64,000 nt of DNA, from assembly GCA_028285595.1 (NCBI GenBank), contig JANQOW010000088.1, positions 62,001 to 126,000 of the forward strand. The letters run 5' to 3'. The position numbers and the translations under genes were made by a program. The notes below the pieces were generated by a model. The model was not told the DNA's origin and made no database searches. It saw only the letters and a list, made by a program, of their open reading frames with translations. This document shows, piece by piece, positions 38,393-47,741 of this stretch (the first letter of the stretch is position 1; each line of letters opens with the position of its first letter). The stretch comes from Hyphomicrobiales bacterium. GTDB lineage: Bacteria; Pseudomonadota; Alphaproteobacteria; Rhizobiales; CAJQND01.

Positions 38393-39971
38393 GCTGGACA
38401 CAGTGTCCAACGTGGACGACCCGACGGACTGGCCCACCGGTCGGCGGAAGTGGACGCCCGCTGTGCTGGGCAAGATCGCCCTCTATTTTGGCTGTTGCCT
38501 CATCGCTATTCTGACTTTGCCCAACAGCATATGGGACCGGGAGGTTGCCCAAATCACTTTCGTGATCGGCGCTTTGGGGATCTGGCGCTACGGCTGGTGG
38601 TTCACGCACGCGGTGCGGGCGGTGATTTATGGCAAGTTCGTCTATCCGAAAATGCGCCAGAAAGGCCAGGAAATCTGGGCGTCCGGCTGGCGCCCCCGGC
38701 ATCTGCACTTCATGATGACCACATACAAGGAACACCGTTCAATCACTGAAAAGGTGGTGCGCGGCATTCTCAACGAAATCCGGGGTTCCGGTGTGCCCGG
38801 CACCATATGGCTTGGGTCCTCAGACCGGTTTGACGAGGACATTATCGAGAACTTCTTAAAGCGCGAGGCAAAGGACGTGGACATCACCTTGCGCATCATT
38901 CGGCAAAACGTTTCCGGCAAGCGCGCCGCCATTGGACTGGTCTTGCGGGCCATGTGCCGCCTGCCGATCGAGGATGACGATCTGGTGGTGTTCATGGATG
39001 GCGACTTCATCCTGGCCGAAGGCGCCATCAGCCGTTGCATGCCGCTCTTTAAGCTCTACCCGGACCTGCAGGCCTGCACCACCGACGAAGAGGTGATCTG
39101 CATTGGCCCCAGATGGATCGAAACCTGGTTGAAGATGCGCTTTGCCCAGAGACGTCTCGCCATGCAATCGCACGCCTTGTCCGGCCGGGTGCTGACGCTC
39201 ACAGGCCGCATGTCGGTGTTCCGGGCCAAGAACCTGCTTGAGTTGGAGTTCATCCGGCTTTTGGAAGCCGATCATCTTGAGCACTGGCTTTGGGGCAATT
39301 TCCGCTTCCTTTCGGGCGATGACAAAAGCACCTGGTACTTCATGCTGAAGCATGGCGCCCATATGCGCTATGTGCCCGATGCCCTGGGCTATACGGTCGA
39401 GGTGATCGAAGGGTCCGGTATGGACCGGATGGTGCAGAACTTCCGCCGCTGGTCCGGCAACATGCTGCGTAACGGTGCGCGGGCCATAAAATTGGGCCCG
39501 CACAAGATGCCCTTTTTCATCTGGTGGTGCCTGGTGGATCAGCGCCTCTCCATGTGGACCATGTTGGTGAGCCCGGTGCTGGCTGTTGCGGCCACCCTTC
39601 TGGTGGGTCCGGTCTATCTCATTTCCTACGTGATCTTCATCGCGCTCAGCCGCATGCTGCTGTCTTTGTTCCTGTTTGGCTATTCCAGGCGCGTGCAGAT
39701 GGCCTATCCCTGGATCCTCTATCTGAACCAGCTCATCAACGCTTCGGTAAAAGTCTACTGCATCTTCCGTCTCTCCAAGCAGCGCTGGTCCAACAGGGGC
39801 AACCAAACCTCCGCCAGCGGCGGCGATGCCCTGGTGGAGCTGGGCCGCAACGCCATGGCCAATTGGTGCACAGCCTTGGCCACCGCCCTGCTTGTGCTCT
39901 CAACAGTGCACTACACGCGCCTTGTGGATGTGCCGTCTGCGCTTTTCCTGGGGTCCGCATTTGGATTCTAG
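38385..39971 (+). CDS. alg8: Alg8-like GT2 mannuronan synthase
   Basis: VVFMDGDFILAEGAISRC, TLTGRMSVFRAKNLLE, multi-TM; follows alg44 with overlap. Confidence 0.88.
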   Translation: MLKLDTVSNVDDPTDWPTGRRKWTPAVLGKIALYFGCCLIAILTLPNSIWDREVAQITFVIGALGIWRYGWWFTHAVRAVIYGKFVYPKMRQKGQEIWASGWRPRHLHFMMTTYKEHRSITEKVVRGILNEIRGSGVPGTIWLGSSDRFDEDIIENFLKREAKDVDITLRIIRQNVSGKRAAIGLVLRAMCRLPIEDDDLVVFMDGDFILAEGAISRCMPLFKLYPDLQACTTDEEVICIGPRWIETWLKMRFAQRRLAMQSHALSGRVLTLTGRMSVFRAKNLLELEFIRLLEADHLEHWLWGNFRFLSGDDKSTWYFMLKHGAHMRYVPDALGYTVEVIEGSGMDRMVQNFRRWSGNMLRNGARAIKLGPHKMPFFIWWCLVDQRLSMWTMLVSPVLAVAATLLVGPVYLISYVIFIALSRMLLSLFLFGYSRRVQMAYPWILYLNQLINASVKVYCIFRLSKQRWSNRGNQTSASGGDALVELGRNAMANWCTALATALLVLSTVHYTRLVDVPSALFLGSAFGF

Positions 39972-39979
39972 AAATCTGC

Positions 39980-40016
39980 TTTCGATTTTGAAAATGTGGG
40001 CTTTCCACGATCGAAA
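39980..40016. promoter_or_regulatory. pair of inverted-repeat candidate activator sites
   Basis: TTTCGATTTTGAAA (39980..39993) and TTTCCACGATCGAAA (40002..40016). Confidence 0.55.
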
Positions 40017-40077
40017 CCCGCAGAGCGCGAATTCGCTTAATATATTGATTTATATGTATTTTTCTTATTTCACGTAC

Positions 40078-40092
40078 TGGCATACGGCTTGC
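40078..40092 (+). promoter_or_regulatory. sigma54-type promoter for SGNH-algK-algI operon
   Basis: TGGCATACGGCTTGC (GG-N10-GC), 40 bp before ATG. Confidence 0.65.
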
Positions 40093-40132
40093 GATGGTTG
40101 GGCTTGAGAATGATCACATTTGAAGGCCTGCC

Positions 40133-41419
40133 ATGTCCAAACGGCTCAAAAACCCCAAAGCCTACGTCGCCGCCCTCGCGACCTATGCGGCACTCGGCAC
40201 CGTGCCGGTACTGCTCAATCTGGCGGTCGATCCTTACAACAAAGTGGGTGGCCTGCACTTGGGCATCTCCAAGAAGACCATTAGCGAGAAGGCCCACTAT
40301 CCGCTCTGGAAGATCATCGCCCACTCCAAGAAGGACGCCCCGGAAACCATCATCCTAGGTGACAGCCGGGCGCGCGCCTTGCGCGATAAATATTGGAGTG
40401 AGCTCGGCCTCAAGCGCGCCTTTAACTTCGCCTACGGCGGAGCCACCATCTATGAGATCCACGAGACCTTCAAATATCTGAAGACCAGGCCCAAGCCCAA
40501 AAACCTGGTGGTGGGCATTCAGTTGCGCAGCTTCGATCCGGCCCATAAGGCCGGCATGAACCGGGTGCCGGAAGCCATTCGCCTCTCCAGCAAACCGATC
40601 AAATATTTCTCCAGCTGGTTTGTCACCAAAATCTCCTGGCGCCATATCGAGGCCAATTACCCGAGGCTGACCAATGCGCTGAAAAGTTTGGTCCCCAGTT
40701 TGGCCACAGCGGCTGAGGCGTCTGAACTTGGCCGGCCGGGCCGCACGCCTGTCAGCAAACTGCTTGAGCCGGAGATTTGCTTTGGCTGCAAGTTGCCCAT
40801 TCTGGACGCGCCGGTGGCGCATCCGCTGCGCCTGCGCGGTTATGGTTGGGGGCAGGGGCGCTGGGCGCATCTGCTGCATCCCATCTCCATCCACCGAGAC
40901 CTGCCCTCGCGTTTTGAACGGCAGGTCCGCAAGAACGGCCGGTCTGATTGGAAACGCTTCACGTTCTCCGAGGACCTGTGGTCCAAGATCGTGGAGATCG
41001 CGGACTGGAGCAAGGAGAACGGCGTCAACCTGGTTTTCGTGATCCCGCCAACCATTCCGGAAATGCAGGCGCGCATCGCGGAATTCGGCCGTTCCGATCT
41101 TGATCTGCGGTTGCGCCTGCGCCTGGCGGCCCTGGCGCCGGTGGTGGACTTGGATTTCGACAACGCGTTCACGCGCAAGCTCAGCAATTTTACCGACGCC
41201 TATCATTTCGGCCCCGCCGCCGCGCGCAACATTGTTGCTGAAGTGGGCCGGCTTTTGAGCAGCGATCCGAAGATCACCAAGAACGCTCTGAAGGTGCGCC
41301 GCGGCATCACCTGCCCGGTGGGGAAGGCCGATGTGGCCAACACCCTGGATGACGGCATCGTCGCGCTCTCTGAAGGGCGCAATTGCAGAGTGTGGAGAAA
41401 ATCTAATGGCCCAGCCTGA
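40133..41419 (+). CDS. membrane-anchored SGNH-like protein (AlgJ/AlgX-type candidate acetyltransferase)
   Basis: N-terminal TM; ILGDSRARAL (GDS) and C-terminal DAYHFG (DxxH) motifs. Confidence 0.6.
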   Translation: MSKRLKNPKAYVAALATYAALGTVPVLLNLAVDPYNKVGGLHLGISKKTISEKAHYPLWKIIAHSKKDAPETIILGDSRARALRDKYWSELGLKRAFNFAYGGATIYEIHETFKYLKTRPKPKNLVVGIQLRSFDPAHKAGMNRVPEAIRLSSKPIKYFSSWFVTKISWRHIEANYPRLTNALKSLVPSLATAAEASELGRPGRTPVSKLLEPEICFGCKLPILDAPVAHPLRLRGYGWGQGRWAHLLHPISIHRDLPSRFERQVRKNGRSDWKRFTFSEDLWSKIVEIADWSKENGVNLVFVIPPTIPEMQARIAEFGRSDLDLRLRLRLAALAPVVDLDFDNAFTRKLSNFTDAYHFGPAAARNIVAEVGRLLSSDPKITKNALKVRRGITCPVGKADVANTLDDGIVALSEGRNCRVWRKSNGPA

Positions 41420-42596
41420 CAATAGACCACTGATTGCGGTTAACCTTGCAACCTTCGCCCTGTTTGGCGCGTTGTGCACCTGCGCCGTGCTCTGGATGAG
41501 GGTGCCGGAACTGGGCAAAACGCCGCCGCTTGACCCGGTGGTCACCGAGCACCTGAACCAGGCGCGTGGGCTGCAGAAACTTGGCAAGTGGGAAGAGGCC
41601 GGTGAGATCATCGAGCGCTATGCCCACCAGGGCTATCCGCGCGCATTGTTTCATCATGCGAAAATCCTAACCCGGGGCTGGGGTGTGGCGCCGGATCTGG
41701 AGAAGGCCCGGCTGGCTCTTCTGCGGGCGGTTCAGTTCAAGTTCCCGCTGCGCGGTGAGGCTGCGTATGAGCTGGGCTTGTTGTATCAGCGCGCCTCCGG
41801 TCCCGATTGCGGCCGCATCGCCGTGGAATGGTTCCTGAAGGCGCTGAACTGGGGCTACAAGAAGGCCCATGTTCAACTGGCCAAGCACTTCTCGCGCGGC
41901 ATGGGCGTCGATCAGGATCTGGCGCGCGCCGCATCGCATTTCGATGCTGCGGCAAAGGCCGGGTATGAGGCCGTCTCCCTGAAATTCGCGCGGCTGCTGC
42001 TGAAGGGCGCGAACGGGATCGAAAAGGATCGCGAACGCGCAATCGTTTTGGCTGAGAGTGCCATTGCCTCTTTGAAGGTGAAGGCAAGATCCGGCTCCGG
42101 CAGCAGTGCCAAAACCCTCGGACGTCTTTACAGGGACGGCGAGTTTGTGCGCCGCTCCAGCGAGAAAGCGTTCTATTGGTTGCGCCACGCCAGCCACCTG
42201 GGAAACCCGGGGGCCATGCATGATCTGGCCAATCTCCTGCTGGCTGGTGAGCGCCCCAAAATGGGAGCTCCGGAAGCCATCGGCTGGCTAAAGCGGGCCG
42301 CAGAGGCAGGCCATGGCGGGGCCATGACCAAGCTCGGCCGGCTGCATCTTGCAGAGAAGTATGGACTGAAAAACACCGGCGCCGTGGCCTGGTTCAAACG
42401 CGGTGTCGCCGCCGCGCACGCCGGCGCCATGGAAGAGCTGGCACGCATTTGCGCGGAAGGAAAGCTGGCGCCGAAGAACATGGACGGCGCACTCAAACTG
42501 GCAAAGCGCGGCTCCAAGCTCGGACACACAGGCTCCAAGAGCCTGCTCAAGGAACTGCTGGCGCAAGCCGCAAAATCAGAAAGCACGAAAAGCTAA
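41406..42596 (+). CDS. Sel1-repeat protein, AlgK-like
   Basis: Repeated A..LG.LY..G / A..WL..AA...G Sel1 repeats; N-terminal TM; overlaps SGNH gene. Confidence 0.75.
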   Translation: MAQPDNRPLIAVNLATFALFGALCTCAVLWMRVPELGKTPPLDPVVTEHLNQARGLQKLGKWEEAGEIIERYAHQGYPRALFHHAKILTRGWGVAPDLEKARLALLRAVQFKFPLRGEAAYELGLLYQRASGPDCGRIAVEWFLKALNWGYKKAHVQLAKHFSRGMGVDQDLARAASHFDAAAKAGYEAVSLKFARLLLKGANGIEKDRERAIVLAESAIASLKVKARSGSGSSAKTLGRLYRDGEFVRRSSEKAFYWLRHASHLGNPGAMHDLANLLLAGERPKMGAPEAIGWLKRAAEAGHGGAMTKLGRLHLAEKYGLKNTGAVAWFKRGVAAAHAGAMEELARICAEGKLAPKNMDGALKLAKRGSKLGHTGSKSLLKELLAQAAKSESTKS

Positions 42597-42626
42597 CTCC
42601 TGACAGGGCGAGGAGGCCTCAGAACC

Positions 42627-44135
42627 ATGGTATTCAGTTCGCTAGAGTTCATCTATCTCTTCCTGCCGCCGGTTCTGCTGGGCTTCTTTGCTCTGCGCGC
42701 CCTGGGTCACGAGACGGCCATTGTGTGGTGGCTGATCGCCGCTTCTCTAGCGTTCTACGCATGGTGGAGTCCGATCCATCTGGTGCTGCTGCTGCTTTCG
42801 GTGATGGTGAACTTCGCCCTCCACCGGCACATCCTGCGGACGAGATCGAAGGCGGTGCTCACGGCGGGTATCATCGGCAACCTCGCCACGCTCGCCTACT
42901 TCAAGTATGCGGACTTCCTTATTTCCAACGTCAACCTGTTCCCGGGGGTGGATCTGCCCGCGTTGGGAATCGTGTTGCCGCTGGCCATCTCCTTCTTCAC
43001 GTTCCAGCAGATCTCGTTCCTGTGTGACACCTATCGCGGCGATATCAGCCATTGCGACTTTTCCAAGTACTGCCTGTTTGTGGTGTTCTTCCCGCAGCTC
43101 ATTGCAGGACCCATCGTGCTGCAGAAGGATACGATACCCCAATTCAAGCTGCCCGTGTTCCAGAGCAAGCTTTTCTTGAACCTCTCCGTGGGGGGCACGC
43201 TGTTCGCCATTGGCTTGTTTAAGAAGATCGTTTTGGCGGACGGTATTGCGCCTCTTGCAAACACGGTGTTTGGTCTTGCTGACGGTGGCCAGCCCGTGCC
43301 CATGGAAGCGGCCTGGATTGGTGCTCTGGCTTACACGTTCCAGATCTATTTCGACTTCTCCGGCTATTGCGACATGGCTTTGGGGCTGGCTCGCATGTTC
43401 GGCATTCGCCTGCCAATCAACTTCAACTCGCCCTACAAGGCACTCAACATCGTCGACTTCTGGCGCCGCTGGCATATCACCTTGTCCCGTTTCCTGCGGG
43501 ACTATCTCTACATCCCGCTCGGCGGCAACCGTCACGGTAAGGCGCGGCGCTACCTCAATCTGTTCGCCACCATGGTTCTCGGCGGGCTGTGGCATGGCGC
43601 GAGCTGGAACTTCGTGATCTGGGGCGCTTTGCACGGGTTTTACCTGTCGGTGAACCATGCCTGGTCGGCGCTCCTGAAGCCACTTGGAGGCAGGCGCGTT
43701 CTGCCCTTGGCCATCACACGGGCCTTGGCTCAAATCATCACGCTCACAGCCGTGATCATTGCCTGGGTTCCGTTCCGCGCTGAAACCTTGGATGGGGCGG
43801 TTGCGATCATTCAGGGCATGGCCGGCATGACTGATCTTTACGATACAAAAGCCTGGGCCGGACTTCTGTCAGATACGGGTCTGGCTTGGGTTCAATTCGC
43901 AGCGCTCGGGTTGATCGTGCTCTACGCGCCCAATTCCATCGAGTGGGTGCGCAAGTACCGCCCCGTGATCGACGTCGGCGCTGTGCTCAAGGACCGCGCG
44001 CTCAGCTTCTTTCCAAACATGTTCTGGCGCCCCAGCGGGCGCTGGGCGGTTGCCATGAGCACCGTGTGTGCCTTCGGGCTCTTGCAGCTTTACCGGCTCG
44101 AAGACCTCACAGAATTCATCTACTTCAACTTTTAG
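42627..44135 (+). CDS. algI: MBOAT O-acyltransferase, AlgI-like
   Basis: MVFSSLEFIYLFLPPVLLGFF; FWRRWHITLSRFLRDYLYIPLGGNRHGKARRYLNLFATMVLGGLWHGASWNFVIWG. Confidence 0.92.
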   Translation: MVFSSLEFIYLFLPPVLLGFFALRALGHETAIVWWLIAASLAFYAWWSPIHLVLLLLSVMVNFALHRHILRTRSKAVLTAGIIGNLATLAYFKYADFLISNVNLFPGVDLPALGIVLPLAISFFTFQQISFLCDTYRGDISHCDFSKYCLFVVFFPQLIAGPIVLQKDTIPQFKLPVFQSKLFLNLSVGGTLFAIGLFKKIVLADGIAPLANTVFGLADGGQPVPMEAAWIGALAYTFQIYFDFSGYCDMALGLARMFGIRLPINFNSPYKALNIVDFWRRWHITLSRFLRDYLYIPLGGNRHGKARRYLNLFATMVLGGLWHGASWNFVIWGALHGFYLSVNHAWSALLKPLGGRRVLPLAITRALAQIITLTAVIIAWVPFRAETLDGAVAIIQGMAGMTDLYDTKAWAGLLSDTGLAWVQFAALGLIVLYAPNSIEWVRKYRPVIDVGAVLKDRALSFFPNMFWRPSGRWAVAMSTVCAFGLLQLYRLEDLTEFIYFNF

Positions 44136-44145
44136 GACACCTGCC

Positions 44146-46095
44146 ATGTTGCAACGCCCGATCATTATTCTTCTTGCCTTAGCCGTTGCCGGATCACTCG
44201 CGGCGACGGAGAGGGCTCATGCCGAGCAGGGTTACATCATCGAGCAAAGCGGGAAGGGTTTCTCGTTCAACACCCAGACCGGTGAAGCCACTCAAAAGGG
44301 TGTGTCCATGCCCGGCTTGAATGCGCTCGCCCGCAAAGGCTCCTTTGAATTTCGCTCGTTTTGGGAGCCCGGCGGCTTCCGCCCAACCCTCACGTTCAAC
44401 CGCGAGACGATTGTGGATGGCAGGGACGTGAACGATGTCTCGCGCCTGGGTGGCTTTCGCTTCGACCGCAACGGATCCTATGTTTACGTGCGCACCACAA
44501 AGGGGCCGAAAGCAAAGGTGAAGCTCATCCAAGACGGCCACATGGTGCTCAGCTGGCCGCGCCTGACGGCTGTCAGTGTTCTGTCCTATGATCTTTCATC
44601 GCTGACTTTGGCGGTCTACGACAAAGCAAAGCGGCGCACCCAGTTTTATCGTTACCGGCGGACCGAACGGGGCATGGTCGGTGACGGCCAAATGGTGGGC
44701 GAGCTCATGGACTGCAGCGTGCTGAGCGCGAAGGTTGTTGGACGTCAAATCATCATCCAGGCCTATTGCGATCCGTCGCGGGGGAGCGACCTCCTGGCGC
44801 TCGACATTCACACCCGAAAAGTCAAAACCCTCCTCGCCACAGCGGCAGATGAGATCCTGGCACCGCAGATCGAGCGGCGGAAGGGCGCGTTGTCCGTGCT
44901 GTCGGTGAGCGGCAGCCAAAACGCCAAAATGGCCTATCACGCGATTGCCGGCACCCTCATGACCAGCTTGGGCGAACCCATGTCTCTGGCGTCCGATGAA
45001 GCGGGCAAGCAAAGCTGGTCCCAATCCTACCGCACTTTGGCGCTTGCCAAGCTCTACAAGAAATCTGGTCATCCGGCGTTTGCCCAGCTCGCGCGGCGGG
45101 CTATGAGCAACACATTGGCAAACCAAAATGCGAAGCTGGGATTGTCGGGCCGCTTTAACCCTTCTTGCGGCTGGGCCTCGCGCATTTACTCAAACGACAA
45201 ACGCAGCCCGGTCTCCTTTCAAATCAATCAGGCCATGATCTCCGGTGCGCTGCTCAGGTCCTGCGAGGCGCTGGGCGCGCAGTGTCCGGCAAAACTTCGC
45301 CGGGAGATTCTGGAAAACGCCGCTTGCCTGGTGCGCGCCTACGAGCCGTACTTCGAGCCGAGTTCAGGTCTCTACCGCATTCAATACGGCGCCCCGTTTC
45401 GCTTTGACGGCATCTGGGCGCCCTGGAACTGGCACCTCACATGGGCCGTTGTGCTTGACCGTGTAGGCGCATCTCAGAACGCGCCAATGCTGCGAGCACG
45501 GGCGAATGGCATTGCCGAAGCGTTTCTCGACACGTGGAGCCTCACCGACGAAGGCGCGCTGTGGCGCTATTGGGTGCCGCGCTATTTCCAGGGCTGGAGC
45601 CCGGGCGACAAAATCTCCAAGCACCGGCCCAAGCAACGCGCGGACGCATCGCCCAAGCGCTATGAAGACATAAACCATGCCGGCCTCAGCCTCATGGGAT
45701 TGGCGGCATTGGACAAAGACCTTTCGCACCCCATCAAGACAGCAGTGCGGGTAACCCTTGACCGCCTCTTGGACCATGGCTCGATCCTGCCGCGCGATCT
45801 GGACGGAAAGGGCCCGCGCACGCCGCGATGGATGCCCGGCGCCGGCTGGGATCATTTTGCCGGTGACAGAATGCGCGCGCGTTATGCTTCTCTCGTTCCC
45901 GGCGCGGCGTCCGGGCACAAGCTGCTTGCCTATGCGAACCTGTTTCGCCCGAGCGCTGATTTCGTGCTTCAACTGGCGCTCCACACCTGCACCGATATGG
46001 GCTGCAATCCTGCGAAGAAGTGGACCTTTCACAGCCTGGATAGCTTCTTGATGGCCAATCCACTGTTCAGGATTCGCCCGATCGTAGGGCAATAG
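44146..46095 (+). CDS. secreted protein of unknown function, possible (alpha/alpha) toroid C5-epimerase- or lyase-like C-terminal region
   Basis: Signal peptide MLQRPIIILLALAVAGSLAATERAHA; C-terminal helical region with FDGIWAPWNWHLTWAVVLDRVG and YEDINHAGLSLMGLAAL; located in alginate-like cluster. Confidence 0.5.
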   Translation: MLQRPIIILLALAVAGSLAATERAHAEQGYIIEQSGKGFSFNTQTGEATQKGVSMPGLNALARKGSFEFRSFWEPGGFRPTLTFNRETIVDGRDVNDVSRLGGFRFDRNGSYVYVRTTKGPKAKVKLIQDGHMVLSWPRLTAVSVLSYDLSSLTLAVYDKAKRRTQFYRYRRTERGMVGDGQMVGELMDCSVLSAKVVGRQIIIQAYCDPSRGSDLLALDIHTRKVKTLLATAADEILAPQIERRKGALSVLSVSGSQNAKMAYHAIAGTLMTSLGEPMSLASDEAGKQSWSQSYRTLALAKLYKKSGHPAFAQLARRAMSNTLANQNAKLGLSGRFNPSCGWASRIYSNDKRSPVSFQINQAMISGALLRSCEALGAQCPAKLRREILENAACLVRAYEPYFEPSSGLYRIQYGAPFRFDGIWAPWNWHLTWAVVLDRVGASQNAPMLRARANGIAEAFLDTWSLTDEGALWRYWVPRYFQGWSPGDKISKHRPKQRADASPKRYEDINHAGLSLMGLAALDKDLSHPIKTAVRVTLDRLLDHGSILPRDLDGKGPRTPRWMPGAGWDHFAGDRMRARYASLVPGAASGHKLLAYANLFRPSADFVLQLALHTCTDMGCNPAKKWTFHSLDSFLMANPLFRIRPIVGQ

Positions 46096-46109
46096 CCGGA
46101 ACGTTCTAT

Positions 46110-46174
46110 TTTCGAATTTGGAAGCTCTCTCTCGCGGATTTTGAAATCGAAAACCTGAGCTTTCGAATATCGAA
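46110..46174. promoter_or_regulatory. three inverted-repeat candidate activator sites upstream of algD
   Basis: TTTCGAATTTGGAA (46110..46123), TTTTGAAATCGAAA (46139..46152), TTTCGAATATCGAA (46161..46174). Confidence 0.55.
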
Positions 46175-46248
46175 TTTCAGCACGGTAAAGCAACCGTAAA
46201 ACTCTCTTAAACCATTGAATTTCAACAATAAATTTTCAGCACCTTAAG

Positions 46249-46264
46249 TGGCATGACACTTGAT
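46249..46264 (+). promoter_or_regulatory. sigma54-like promoter for algD
   Basis: TGGCATGACACTTGAT; matches -24 and TTG of -12 but GA instead of GC. Confidence 0.4.
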
Positions 46265-46304
46265 TTGTACGCGGTCAGTGAAACGCAAATCAAGGCATTA
46301 AACA

Positions 46305-47708
46305 ATGAACGCACATGCACAGATCACCACAGCACACGCCACCGCTCTGCCCCTCAAACTGGTTGAAGATCTGCCCTCCATCTCGGTGGTCGGCCTCGGC
46401 TATGTGGGCGCCGTTTCTGTGGCCTGTCTCTCCGGCCTCGGGCACCGGGTCATCGGTTGCGACATCGATCCCATCAAGTGCTCAGACGTTGGTGAAGGGC
46501 GCTCGCCCATCCACGAAGACGGTCTGACCGATCTCTTAAGCGCAGGCGTCAGCAATCACCTGATCAGCACCACAGGTGACCTTCGTGAGGCTGTGCTGGG
46601 CACCGATGTAACGTTCGTTTCCGTTGGCACGCCCACCAAGGAAGGCGGCGGCTGCGATTACTCCGCGATCATTGCGTCTGCCCGCACCATCGGTGAAGCA
46701 TTGGCTCTGAAATACGAGTACCACACGATCGTTATGCGCTGCTCGATCCCTCCGGGCACCACTTTGAGCGTGATGGTGCCGGAGATTGAAGCGGTATCGG
46801 GCAAAAAAATGGGCCGCGACTTCGGCGTTGCCTTCAACCCCGAATTCCTGCGCGAAGGCACTGCGATTGAAGACTTCCGCGAGCCGCCCAAAACGGTTAT
46901 CGGCGCCAGCGACGAACGCACCGCAAATATCATCGCCAAGATCTATCAGCCCGTAGACGCCACCCCGCTTCTGACCTCTATCGAAGCTGCGGAGATGGTG
47001 AAGTATGCCGACAATGTCTGGCACGCAACCAAGGTCTGTTTTGCCAACGAAATCGGCCGCATCTGCAAGCCGCTCGGCATCGACAGCCACGATGTGATGA
47101 ACATTTTCGTGCAGGACGACAAACTCAACCTATCGCCTTATTACCTGAAGCCAGGCTTTGCCTATGGCGGCTCATGCTTGCCTAAGGAAGTGCGTGCTGT
47201 GGCGCATCTGGCGGATGAAATGAGCGTGGATGTTCCGTTGATCCAAAGCCTGTCTCAGTCCAACGAAACCCAGATCAGACAAGCGTTGGAGATGGTCCGC
47301 GCCAGCGGCGCCAAGCGCATCGGGTTCTTAGGGCTCGCCTTCAAGCGCGGCACCGATGATCTGCGCGAAAGCCCCATTCTTGAGGTGATCAACCAGTTGA
47401 TCGTCGAAGGCTATGAGGTGAGCGCGCACGATGAGGCCATCACGCCGGAGACCCGGATCAACGATCAATTCTCCTATGTGAGCAGCGTCTGCCCGCATCT
47501 GAAGCCGACCGTCGATGCCCTGCCCACCCTGCTGACCGAAAGCAGCCAGGACCTGCTGGATAACGTGGACGCCGTCGTGGTGACCCACGCTTCGAACCAG
47601 TACCGCGAATTGCTCAGCGCCTGGTCCGACATGGTGGAGGTGATCGACCTGGTCCGGCTCTTCAAGAACCTGCCCGAGCGCCCCGGCTATCAGGGTATCG
47701 GCTGGTAA
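46305..47708 (+). CDS. algD: GDP-mannose 6-dehydrogenase
   Basis: ISVVGLGYVGAVSVACLSGLGHRVIGCDIDPIKC; KPGFAYGGSCLPKEVRA; FLGLAFKRGTDDLRESP. Confidence 0.93.
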   Translation: MNAHAQITTAHATALPLKLVEDLPSISVVGLGYVGAVSVACLSGLGHRVIGCDIDPIKCSDVGEGRSPIHEDGLTDLLSAGVSNHLISTTGDLREAVLGTDVTFVSVGTPTKEGGGCDYSAIIASARTIGEALALKYEYHTIVMRCSIPPGTTLSVMVPEIEAVSGKKMGRDFGVAFNPEFLREGTAIEDFREPPKTVIGASDERTANIIAKIYQPVDATPLLTSIEAAEMVKYADNVWHATKVCFANEIGRICKPLGIDSHDVMNIFVQDDKLNLSPYYLKPGFAYGGSCLPKEVRAVAHLADEMSVDVPLIQSLSQSNETQIRQALEMVRASGAKRIGFLGLAFKRGTDDLRESPILEVINQLIVEGYEVSAHDEAITPETRINDQFSYVSSVCPHLKPTVDALPTLLTESSQDLLDNVDAVVVTHASNQYRELLSAWSDMVEVIDLVRLFKNLPERPGYQGIGW

Positions 47709-47741
47709 CCCCCACCTGAACTTTAACCAAGGAAAGCGAAT

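Noticed and set aside
38856-39806. 316-aa minus-strand ORF
   Set aside because: Antisense to alg8; His/Gln-rich shadow translation
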